Assembly (NCBI GenBank): GCA_963720945.1 | Contig: CAVRHH010000031.1 | Span: 1 to 64,000, forward strand | DNA length: 64,000 bases | Source of the DNA: Bog-532 sp963720945 | Lineage (GTDB): Bacteria > Actinomycetota > Actinomycetes > Streptosporangiales > Streptosporangiaceae | Reading direction: 5' to 3' | In this document: piece by piece, positions 1 through 7,420 of the stretch | Numbering within the stretch: position 1 is the first letter of the stretch | Layout of the letters: every line of letters starts with the position of its first letter | Position numbers and translations under genes: made by a program | Notes under the pieces: generated by a model | Told to the model about the DNA's origin: nothing | The model's input: only the letters and a program-made list of their open reading frames with translations | The model's database searches: none

Positions 1-279
1 ACCAGGTCCGCCCAGGAGTGGTTCGGGATCCTCACCGACGTGGGCATCCCGTGCGGGCCGATCAACGACGTCCGCGGCGGCGTCGAGCTGGCCGAGAGCC
101 TCGGCCTGGAGCCGGTAGTCATGACCGGCGACGTGCCGACCGTCCGTAACCCGATCCGGATGTCCGCCACGCCGCCGCGGCATGAGCTGCCCCCTCCGGC
201 GCTGGACGCCGACGGCGACGCCATCCGCGCCTGGCTCGGTTTCGGCCCCGGGAAGGACACCCCGCACCATGAGCACTGA
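1..279 (+). CDS. CaiB/BaiF family CoA-transferase, C-terminal end (partial)
   Basis: Open from the first base in the frame that ends at 279; the 5' part lies outside the window. The visible 92 residues contain GIPCGPINDV, the C-terminal signature of class III CoA-transferases (family knowledge), followed by the usual tail with PIRMSATPP. These enzymes move CoA between carboxylic acids. Its end overlaps the citryl-CoA lyase start (269) by 11 nt, so the two are probably translationally coupled and both handle CoA thioesters. The exact substrate cannot be read from this fragment. Confidence 0.85.
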   Translation, partial: TRSAQEWFGILTDVGIPCGPINDVRGGVELAESLGLEPVVMTGDVPTVRNPIRMSATPPRHELPPPALDADGDAIRAWLGFGPGKDTPHHEH

Positions 280-1213
280 CCAGCCCGTTCCCTCCTTCCC
301 GACCTCGCTCGGCACCTCCGAGGGCACGTCGATCACCCTGCTCGGCCAGGACCTGGCCACCGACCTCATGGGCCACGTCAGCTTCGGCGAGCTCGCCTAC
401 TGGCTGATCACCCTGCACCGCCCCACCCCGCGGCAGGCCCGGCTGTTCGAGGCGGTCCTGCTCGGGCTGGCCGACCACGGCTTCACGCCGACCGCGATCG
501 CGGCGCGGCTGACCTACCTGAGCGCGCCGGACGCGATCCAGGGCGCGCTGGCGGCCGGGATCCTGGGCGGCGGCTCCCGGTTCCTCGGCGTCACCGAGGA
601 CACCGGCCGCTTCCTGGCCGGCATTCTCGAGGCCACGGGCCCCCTGCCCGCCGACGACGCCGGCTGGGACACCCTCGCCGAGCGGGCGGTGGCCGATCGC
701 GCGGCCGCGGGCCAGTTCGTGCCCGGCCTGGGCCACCCGGTGCACAAGGAGGGCGACCCGCGCACGCCGCGGATCTTCGGCATCGCCCGCGAGGAGGGCC
801 TGTACGGGCCGCACCTGGCCCTGTTTGAGGCCATCGGCCGCGTGCACCCGAAGGTCCTCGGCAAGCGCCTGCCCCTCAACGGCGCCGGCGTCAGCGGCGC
901 GGCGCTGGCCGACCTGGGCCTGCCGCTGGGACTGCTCCGCGGCGTGGTGCTGCTGGCCCGCTGCGCCGGGCTGCTCGGCCACATCGCGGAGGAAATCCGC
1001 CGGCCGATCGCCGATTCGATCTACATGACCGTGGATCGTAACGCTGTGTATATTCCACCGAACGGGACAGCGACAAGCGATACCCCCGCCAGCCGCCGGC
1101 CGGATGAGGGGCCTGGATCGCCCGCATTTGTCAGGTTTCACCGGCGGATTCGCCGTACTGTGATCGCATGCGAGCAGCCGTCCTCCGCGGTCATCGCGAT
1201 GTCCCGGAGGTAG
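269..1213 (+). CDS. Citrate synthase-like citryl-CoA lyase family protein
   Basis: 314 codons from ATG 269, chosen because it overlaps the preceding CoA-transferase and gives a normal family N-terminus. GLGHPVHKEGDPRTPRI is the active-site region of citrate synthase-fold citryl-CoA lyases; ILGGGSRFLG and LPLNGAGVSGAAL are also family blocks. The likely role is cleavage or condensation of a citryl- or malyl-type CoA ester. Family similarity appears to stop near AVYIPP (about position 1060). The last ~48 residues read like translated intergenic DNA and run 46 nt into the next gene, so the original stop may have been lost. Confidence 0.8.
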   Translation: MSTDQPVPSFPTSLGTSEGTSITLLGQDLATDLMGHVSFGELAYWLITLHRPTPRQARLFEAVLLGLADHGFTPTAIAARLTYLSAPDAIQGALAAGILGGGSRFLGVTEDTGRFLAGILEATGPLPADDAGWDTLAERAVADRAAAGQFVPGLGHPVHKEGDPRTPRIFGIAREEGLYGPHLALFEAIGRVHPKVLGKRLPLNGAGVSGAALADLGLPLGLLRGVVLLARCAGLLGHIAEEIRRPIADSIYMTVDRNAVYIPPNGTATSDTPASRRPDEGPGSPAFVRFHRRIRRTVIACEQPSSAVIAMSRR

Positions 1214-2142
1214 AGCAGTGGCAGCCGCCGGACCCCGGGCCCGGTGAGGCGCTCGTTGAAATGCGCGCCGCCCCGATCACGCCGCTGGACCTGCTCTGCG
1301 CGAGCGGGACGTCGTACTTCGGGCCGCCGGAGCTGCCCTACGTGCCGGGGGTGCAGGGCGTCGGGCTCGTGCTCAACGCGGGCAGCGTGCCGTCCGGGTC
1401 GATGGCGTGGTTCTCCACCCGGGCCGGCATGGCGCCCGGCGACGGCAGCCTGCGCGAATGCTGCTCCGTCGCCCAGGCGGACCTGGTGCCGCTCGCGTTC
1501 GACGTGAAACCAGAGCTGATCGCCGCGCTGGGCCTGTCCGCGGTCGCCGCCTGGATGGCCCTGACCTGGCGCGGCGAGCTGCACCCGGGGGAGCAGGTCA
1601 TCGTGCTCGGCGGCGGCGGCACGGTCGGGCAGGTCGCGGTGCAGGCCGCGCGGCTGCTGGGCGCGCGCCGGGTGATCGCAGGCTGCCGGTCCGCTGGCGC
1701 GGCCGAGCGGGCCCGGCGCTGCGGCGCGGACGCCGTGGTCCGCCTGGACACCGACGACGTGGCCGAGCTGGCCCGGCGGTTCACGGACGCCAGCGACGGC
1801 CCGGTCGACCTGGTGCTCGATCCGCTCTTCGGCCCCCCGGCCGCGGCCGCGCTGCGGACGCTGCGGCACTACGGGCGGCTGGTCCAGCTGGGCAGCGCCG
1901 CCGCGGAGACGGCCCCGATCGACAGTTCCACGCTGCGCAGCCGCTGCCTGCGGCTGCTGGGTTACACGAACAACGAGCTGACCGGGATGCAGCGCGCGGA
2001 CGCGCTCAACACGGTGCTGTCCTATGCCGCCGCCGGCCAGCTGAGCGTCGCCTTTGAGTCGGTGCCGCTGGACGGCATCGCCCAGGCGTGGGACCGCCAG
2101 GCCCGCGGCGAGGCCCCCGTCCGCATCGTGGTGACCTGCTAG
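1168..2142 (+). CDS. MDR-family zinc-type alcohol dehydrogenase/quinone oxidoreductase
   Basis: 324 residues. The N-terminal GroES-like half starts MRAAVLRGHRDVPEVEQW and has the proline-rich entry LPYVPGVQGVG. The Rossmann half carries GGGGTVGQVAVQAARLLG, the NAD(P)H-binding turn of quinone oxidoreductases, followed by DLVLDPLFGP and GRLVQLGSAA. No structural-zinc cysteine cluster is visible, which favours a zinc-free quinone oxidoreductase-like member. The start overlaps the upstream gene by 46 nt. Substrate unknown. Confidence 0.85.
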   Translation: MRAAVLRGHRDVPEVEQWQPPDPGPGEALVEMRAAPITPLDLLCASGTSYFGPPELPYVPGVQGVGLVLNAGSVPSGSMAWFSTRAGMAPGDGSLRECCSVAQADLVPLAFDVKPELIAALGLSAVAAWMALTWRGELHPGEQVIVLGGGGTVGQVAVQAARLLGARRVIAGCRSAGAAERARRCGADAVVRLDTDDVAELARRFTDASDGPVDLVLDPLFGPPAAAALRTLRHYGRLVQLGSAAAETAPIDSSTLRSRCLRLLGYTNNELTGMQRADALNTVLSYAAAGQLSVAFESVPLDGIAQAWDRQARGEAPVRIVVTC

Positions 2143-2150
2143 CCGCCACC

Positions 2151-2310
2151 CGCGCCCCGGCGGCGACCCCGCGCCCGGTGCTCCGGCGACCCCGCGCCCG
2201 GTGCTCCGGCGATCCGGTGCTTCCGCGATCTGGCGCCCCCGCGATCTGGCGCCCCCGCGATCTGGCGCCCCCGCGATCCGGCGCCCCGGCGCCCCCGCGC
2301 CCCATCCGCC
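2151..2310 (+). repeat. Nested GC-rich tandem repeats between convergent genes
   Basis: Between the MDR gene and the amidohydrolase. Three exact 16-bp copies of GCGATCTGGCGCCCCC lie at 2225-2240, 2241-2256 and 2257-2272, followed by a degenerate copy (2273-2288). Just upstream a ~22-bp unit containing CCCGGTGCTCCGGCGA is repeated twice. Both strands stay open through it, but the resulting peptides are pure repeat and are not credible proteins. The rest of 2311-2464 shows nothing recognisable. Confidence 0.8.
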
Positions 2311-2464
2311 GCCGCCCAAGCTATCCCAATCACCACGGCTATCCCTGCCACCTCAAGCGCCCCACACCATGATCAACGCGGCCCGTTCTTGTGCAGTTTC
2401 TGCTGTGCCGCCAGCAGAACGGCACAATGTCCGGGTGGGGCCTTCCGGGTGGGGCCCGCGGCGG

Positions 2465-3915
2465 TCACTGCCCGTGGGTGCTGCCGGTGTGGTACTCGGT
2501 GTAGGTGTACGGGTTGTCCAGGATCTTCGTCTCCGGGACGTCCGGGTGCATGCCCTTGACCCACTCCTCCTCGCCCAGCGCGGACCGGAGGTACTCGACC
2601 GTCGCCTCGATCTCCTGCCGGACCGGGGCCAGGTCGATGCCGACCAGCCGGTGCTCGTGCTTGACCACCCGGCCGTTCACGATGACCGTGTGCACGTCGC
2701 CGCGCTGTGCCTGGAAGGCGACGTGGCCGTACGGGTTCAGCAGCGGGAACGACACCGGCGACGCGTCGTTCTTGATCAGCACGACGTCGGCCTTCTTGCC
2801 CGGCTCGATGCTGCCCAGGCTGGCGTCCCGGCCGAGCGCCCGCGCCCCGCCGCGGGTGGCCCACCCGACGACGTGCTCGGCGCGCAGGCTGGCGTTGGTG
2901 ATCGTCTCGCCGCGCGCGTGCGCCTCCATGTGCTCACGGGACCGGTCGGCGCCCAGCGTGCTGCGCATCGCCGAGAACAGGTCGCCGCTCCACCAGACGC
3001 TGGTGTCCATGGACAGCGACACCGGGATGCCGTGCGCGCGGATCGCCCAGGTGGGCGGGTAGCCCTGGCCGGCGCTCTGCTCGCTTTCTGTGGAGACCGA
3101 GATCGACCCGCCGCTGGCGGCGATGCGGTGGTAGGAGTCAGCCGACAAGGTGGCGGCGTGCACGAAGATGCTGGATTCGTTCAGGAAACCGGCCTCGTGG
3201 GCCAGCCGGATCCCGTCGTCGTTAGTCGCGCCCCACACCCCCGCGTGCGTGGTGACCGGAACGCCGAGGTCGCGGGCCACCTCGTAGGCCGCCTTCTCCG
3301 GGAACGCGGGGTCGCCGGTGACGTCGAAGGCGATCTGGAAGCCCAGCATGTCGTCCCCTGCGGCCTGCATGCTCTGCGCGAACGAGCGGAAATCCGCCGA
3401 CGTGGCCCATTCCCACGGCCCTTGCTGGATGTTGCCGTAGGCGAGGACGAACCGGCCCGGCACCGACCGGAGCGCGTCCACCGCGGCCTCCGCGTGCTCG
3501 GTGGTCTGCAGGCCGTGCGACCAGTCGACGCAGGTCGTGACGCCGGCGTCGAGCGCCTCGATCGCGGCCAGCCGGTTCCCCGCGTGCACGTCCCGTGGCC
3601 GGAAATGCTTGCCCGACTCCAGGTAGTACCAGACGAAGTACTGCGAAAGCGTCCAGTCCGCGCCGTAGCCGCGCATGGCCGTCTGCCACATGTGCCGGTG
3701 GGTGTCGATCATGCCCGGCATCACGATGCCGCCATGCGCGTCGATCTCGATGGTGCCGTCCGGCACCGCCAGCCGGGGCCGGCCGCCGCGATGGCGTCGC
3801 CGATGACCAGCACGTCGGCGTGCGGAAGCACCGACCGCGCGTCGTCCATGGCCAGGACCGTTCCGCCGCGCAGGACGACCGGCCGCCCGGCCCCGAAGTC
3901 AGCTGGCTCACCCAT
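2465..3915 (-). pseudogene. Amidohydrolase (ATZ/TRZ, cytosine/SAH deaminase-like), frameshifted
   Basis: Metal-dependent hydrolase of the amidohydrolase superfamily. Start ATG 3915 follows an AAAGGAG Shine-Dalgarno; the first ~47 codons encode the usual beta-sandwich entry (VLRGGTVLAMDDARS, DVLVIGDAIAAAGPG). One base is missing near 3772, so the frame changes exactly where G-L-A-V-P-D-G would be expected. The rest continues from about 3766 with metal ligands HRH in GMIDTHRHMW, H in VTTHAGVWG, H in VHAATLS and D in SMDTSVWW, and ends EYHTGSTHGQ. All catalytic residues survive, so the shift may be a sequencing error; if real, the protein could only initiate internally without its N-terminal sandwich. 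Confidence 0.8.
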
Positions 3916-4145
3916 GGCTCTCGCTCCTTTGCGACGTACGCGCCTAGCCGGAACCTGGCCGGGCGGGGGACTGGCCCCGCCGGGACCCGGCCCGCCGGGA
4001 CCGCCGGCCTCCACGGCACGGCCTGTCCTGCGGCCGTCTCCGCCCCGGTCCCCTCGCGACCGGACAAGTGTCCGTTGTCCGGTCAGTCTCGATGGAAGCC
4101 ACCCTCCCCGATCGCCGGCCGCGGTGTCAATACCGCCGGCGTGCC

Positions 4146-4730
4146 TTACGGCTGCTCGCGCCGGCGGGCGGCGCCGAGCGCCTCGGCCCACCAGGTCAGG
4201 TCATCGGCGAGCAGCTTGAGCCGCGGCTCCAGCGCCGCGAACGCCGTGGTGTCGCCGGGATCGGCGCTCTGCCGGGAAGCCATCATGACGTCGGGCAGGA
4301 TGTGCACCGCGTGCCGCAGCGGCGCCATCTCGAACTCGACCGAGACCAGCCGCAACTGCTCGATGGCGCGGGCCCCGCCCACGTTGCCCCAGCCGACGAA
4401 CGAGATCGGCTTGCGCCGCCACTCCACGAACGTCCAGTCCAGGGCGTTCTTCAGCACCGCCGGGTAGCCGTGGTTGTATTCGGCGGCCAGCACGATGAAC
4501 CCGTCGGCCCGGTCCAGCGTGCGGCCCAGCCGTTCGACCTCCGCGCTGGCGTACTCGCGGGGTGCCCGGGCCGGGGCCACGCCGTCGAAGAAGGGCAGCG
4601 GGTAGTGACGGAGGTCCACCTGCTCGACGTCGAAGCCCTCCCGGGCGGCCAGGTGCCCGGTCACCCACCGGGCGACCTTCTCGCTGAACCGGCCTTCGCG
4701 GGTGGTACTGGAGATCACCTGAATGAGCAT
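4146..4730 (-). CDS. NADPH-dependent FMN reductase family protein
   Basis: 194 residues with a flavodoxin-like fold. MLIQVISSTTREGRFSEKVA binds the flavin phosphate, and LAAEYNHGYPAVLKNALDW is the family hallmark. It probably transfers electrons from NAD(P)H to FMN or quinones. It starts 12 nt after the upstream oxidoreductase stop on the same strand, so the two form an operon under the divergent TetR regulator. Confidence 0.9.
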   Translation of the reverse strand: MLIQVISSTTREGRFSEKVARWVTGHLAAREGFDVEQVDLRHYPLPFFDGVAPARAPREYASAEVERLGRTLDRADGFIVLAAEYNHGYPAVLKNALDWTFVEWRRKPISFVGWGNVGGARAIEQLRLVSVEFEMAPLRHAVHILPDVMMASRQSADPGDTTAFAALEPRLKLLADDLTWWAEALGAARRREQP

Positions 4731-4742
4731 GCCTGTCCCTGG

Positions 4743-5672
4743 TCACGACGTAGTGATGACGAGTTTGCCCAGCTTGTGCCCGCCGAAGTCGGCTACCGCC
4801 TGTGCGGCCTGGGCCAGCGGATAGGTGCGGGTGGCCGGCACCCGCAGCGTCCCGCCTGCCACGCTGGCCAGCAGCGACGCGAACTTAGCGGGCTCGGCCA
4901 CGGCCATTACCCCGGTGACCGTGACGTCGGCCGGGCCAGCCTGTTCGGCGGTCGCGCCCAGCGCGGAGGCCAGGCGGCCGCCGGGGCGGAGCAGTGCGCC
5001 CAGCGCGGCGACGTCGCCCGCCGCGTGCACCACGGCGGTCACTCCGTCCGGCGCGGCCGCACGGGCCGCGGCCGCCAGGTCGCCGGTGTAGTCGATCGCC
5101 GCGGCCGCGCCCAGGCCGCGCACGAAGCCGGTGGCCTCACCGGGCCGGGCGGTGGCCAGCACCGTCGCGCCGGTGGCCGCCGCCAGCTGGACCGCGTACG
5201 TCCCCACGCCGCCCGTCGCGCCGGATACCAGGACCACGTCGGTGGCGGTCAGCGACAGCGCGGCGATCAGGTCGTGCGCGGTCACCGCGGCGAGCCCGGC
5301 CGCGGCGGCCTGCTCGCTCGTCACCCCGGCGGGCCGGGCGGTCAGCACGCCGGCGTCCACGGTGACCGATTCGGCGATCGTTCCCGTGCCCAGCGTCATC
5401 CCGGTGATCACCCCCGCCACCGGATCGCCGGGCGCGAACCCGGTCACGCCCTCTCCGGCCTCGGCCACGGTGCCGCCCACATCGCGCCCGAGCACCACGG
5501 GAAAGGTCGCCGGGAGCATGTCCCAGAGATACCCGGCGGCCACCGCCGCGTCGATCCCGTTGACCGATGCCGCCTCGACCACGACCCGGACCTGCCCCGG
5601 GCCGGGTTCCGCGAGCGGCACGTCCGTTACCGAGAGCGTGTCGTCCCGGCTGGCAAAGGCCAGGGCCCGCAT
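4743..5672 (-). CDS. MDR quinone oxidoreductase-like protein
   Basis: 309 residues from ATG 5672, which has a well-placed GAGGTGG Shine-Dalgarno; an upstream in-frame start is less likely. GroES-like domain (LAEPGPGQVRVVVEAASVN, VLGRDVGGTVAEAGEGV) then Rossmann domain with SGATGGVGTYAVQLAAATG. Probably an NADPH-dependent reductase of quinones or enals. First gene of an operon with the FMN reductase and divergent from tetR across a palindrome, so likely TetR-repressed and induced by an electrophile or small aromatic. Confidence 0.88.
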   Translation of the reverse strand: MRALAFASRDDTLSVTDVPLAEPGPGQVRVVVEAASVNGIDAAVAAGYLWDMLPATFPVVLGRDVGGTVAEAGEGVTGFAPGDPVAGVITGMTLGTGTIAESVTVDAGVLTARPAGVTSEQAAAAGLAAVTAHDLIAALSLTATDVVLVSGATGGVGTYAVQLAAATGATVLATARPGEATGFVRGLGAAAAIDYTGDLAAAARAAAPDGVTAVVHAAGDVAALGALLRPGGRLASALGATAEQAGPADVTVTGVMAVAEPAKFASLLASVAGGTLRVPATRTYPLAQAAQAVADFGGHKLGKLVITTS

Positions 5673-5730
5673 GGTGACCACCTCAATCCGCGATGGCATC
5701 TGTTGCTACCGAGCGCGACGATAGCACAAA

Positions 5731-5746
5731 CGGGGATTAGTCCCCG
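5731..5746. promoter_or_regulatory. Palindromic operator, probable TetR site
   Basis: CGGGGATTAGTCCCCG: perfect 6-bp arms around a 4-bp centre, in the 125-bp gap between the divergent oxidoreductase and tetR genes. Size, symmetry and position fit a TetR operator controlling both promoters. Binding is inferred. Confidence 0.65.
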
Positions 5747-5797
5747 ATTCGATCCTTATGCTAGATCCATGGTGACGCCCGACCGCCTGGACACGTG

Positions 5798-6451
5798 ATG
5801 CGCGTGACCCCTCAGCCGCTGCGCGCGGACGCCGAACGTAACCGCTGCCAGCTTATGAACGCCGCGCTGGCCGTCTTTGGCGAGCGTGGCCTGGACGCGC
5901 CCCTGGATGAAATCGCGCGCCGCGCCGGCGTCGGCAACGCGACCCTCTACCGCCGTTTCCCCACCCGCTGCGACCTGATCGCCGCCGTCTTCCTCGGCAC
6001 GATGCAGGAGGTCGTCGACGCCACTCGGCGGGCCCTGGCGGAACCGGACCCATGGACGGCGCTGGCCGGGCATCTGATGTTCCTGTGCGAACTGCAGGCC
6101 GCCAACCAGGCGCTGGCCGACCTGCTGACCGCCACTGTCTCCGGCACGCCCGAGCTGGAACGGCTCCGCGCGGAAGCCCTGGACGGGCTGACCCGGCTGA
6201 TCGACCGGGCCAAGGCCAGCGGCGGCCTGCGCGGTGACTTCGGCCACGGGGACGTGGTACTCATCCTGATGGCCAACGCCGGGCTCATCGAGCGGACCGC
6301 CGGGACGGCCCCGGGCGCGGCGCGTCGCCACCTCGGTTACGTGCTGGACGGCCTGCGCGCATCGAACCGCGCGCCCGTCCCTCCGCCGCCGGGGGAGGAC
6401 CAGGTGATCGAGGCGATGCGCGCCCTCGGCCGCCGCTACGGCTGCGCCTGA
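5798..6451 (+). CDS. TetR/AcrR family transcriptional regulator
   Basis: 217 residues from ATG 5798 (a GTG directly precedes it). The N-terminal helix-turn-helix is clear: AALAVFGERGLDAPLDEIARRAGVGNATLYRRFPTR, split here as AALAVFGERGLDAPLD followed by GVGNATLYRRFPTR. The C-terminal ligand domain is TetR_C-like with GHLMFLCELQAAN. It is divergent from the quinone reductase operon, the classic arrangement for autoregulation. Its stop codon lies inside the terminator stem at 6447-6480. Confidence 0.92.
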   Translation: MRVTPQPLRADAERNRCQLMNAALAVFGERGLDAPLDEIARRAGVGNATLYRRFPTRCDLIAAVFLGTMQEVVDATRRALAEPDPWTALAGHLMFLCELQAANQALADLLTATVSGTPELERLRAEALDGLTRLIDRAKASGGLRGDFGHGDVVLILMANAGLIERTAGTAPGAARRHLGYVLDGLRASNRAPVPPPPGEDQVIEAMRALGRRYGCA

Positions 6452-6480
6452 TTGCTCAGGAGGGTGCCTGAGCAATCAGG
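6447..6480. terminator. Bidirectional terminator with perfect 14-bp stem
   Basis: CCTGATTGCTCAGG (6447-6460), 6-nt loop AGGGTG, CCTGAGCAATCAGG (6467-6480). It lies between convergent tetR and the methyltransferase; the two stop codons (6449-6451 and 6476-6478) sit inside the two arms. Confidence 0.85.
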
Positions 6481-7075
6481 CGGGGCGCTCGGCGCGCACC
6501 AGCGTGTCGATGGCCACCCGCTCACCGTCGGCCGTCTTCACGTGCCGCTCGACCTGTTCCGCGCGGTGCACGGTCAGGCCGTCCAGGCCGGCCGCGACCG
6601 CCTGGGGTGTCCACAGGACGTCCGGGTACTGCGGGCCGCCCCAGCCGCGCGTCAGGTTGTCGGAGTCGTGCCCGACCGCCAGCAGCGTCCCGCCCGGCGT
6701 GACCGCCGCGGCCGCGGCCCGGACCAGGTGCGCGAGCTCCGCCGGCGGGAGCTGGATATAGGCGATGAGCACCAGGTCGTACCCGCCCGGGGCCGGCGCA
6801 TAGCTGAGCAGGTCGGCCTGTACCCAGTCGACGGCGACCCCGCGCTGCCGGGCCAGTCCGGCCGCGCGGCCCAGGCCTACGGCCGAGAAGTCCACCCCGG
6901 TGACCTGCCAGCCGCGCTCGGCCAGCCAGATGGCGTTCCGGCCCTCGCCGGTCCCCAGGTCGAGGGCCCGGCCGGGGCTCAGCCCCGCCAGTTCCGTGGC
7001 GACGAAACAGTTCGGCCCGGCCCCCCAGACCAGTTCCGGTCCTGCGTACCGCTCGTCCCAGGCGGCCTGGTCCAT
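6476..7075 (-). CDS. Class I SAM-dependent methyltransferase (tellurite-resistance/TehB-like)
   Basis: 199 residues from ATG 7075, preceded by AAGGAGCGGAGG. Opening MDQAAWDERYAGPELVWG and motif I ALDLGTGEGRNAIWLAERG are typical of TehB-like and thiopurine-type methyltransferases; GVDFSAVGLGRA is motif II and YDLVLIAYIQLPP the active-site strand. It transfers a methyl group from SAM to an unidentified small molecule. Monocistronic, convergent with tetR. Confidence 0.88.
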   Translation of the reverse strand: MDQAAWDERYAGPELVWGAGPNCFVATELAGLSPGRALDLGTGEGRNAIWLAERGWQVTGVDFSAVGLGRAAGLARQRGVAVDWVQADLLSYAPAPGGYDLVLIAYIQLPPAELAHLVRAAAAAVTPGGTLLAVGHDSDNLTRGWGGPQYPDVLWTPQAVAAGLDGLTVHRAEQVERHVKTADGERVAIDTLVRAERPA

Positions 7076-7244
7076 CCTCCGCTCCTTACCACGGCGCTGG
7101 TATGGCACCTGTCATCAAGGCCGTTCGGTGGCATCGGCACCTCAGCCATTATCGGCGCGAAGCGGTGGCCACGGCCGTTTCCGGTGATCACAGAGCCGGC
7201 TCTTTTGCGCGGCCGGGCCCGCCGGGGGAGGCAGGCGACGTGCC

Positions 7245-7283
7245 GGGATACCCGATTTTGGGATACCCGATGGCGATAGCCAT
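7245..7283. promoter_or_regulatory. 12-bp direct repeats and dyad upstream of the kinase
   Basis: The 345-bp gap 7076-7420 holds two exact copies of GGGATACCCGAT (7245-7256 and 7260-7271), 15 bp apart, followed by the dyad ATGGC-gata-GCCAT (7270-7283). The arrangement suggests a regulator site for the kinase gene or the divergent methyltransferase. No regulator is identified. Confidence 0.4.
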
Positions 7284-7420
7284 GGAATCGTATGTGTCAA
7301 AGTGGTAGGAGACCATGCGACGGTGGCGGGCGTGGCCGCCGCCGTGAGCGGTTAGCACGAAGCTGGCCGTCAGCTGACCGGGGTCGGGGACGCTGACGGC
7401 GAAGGGCGAACTGAGCGGCT

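Noticed and set aside
2143..2320. CRISPR array in the repeat tract
   Set aside because: Units are contiguous 16-22-bp repeats without spacers, and no cas genes are in the window.
2201..4219. 672-codon plus-strand open frame opposite the amidohydrolase
   Set aside because: It is the antisense of a gene with clear metal-binding motifs and starts inside tandem repeats; its Arg/Gly/Pro-rich translation is a high-GC shadow.
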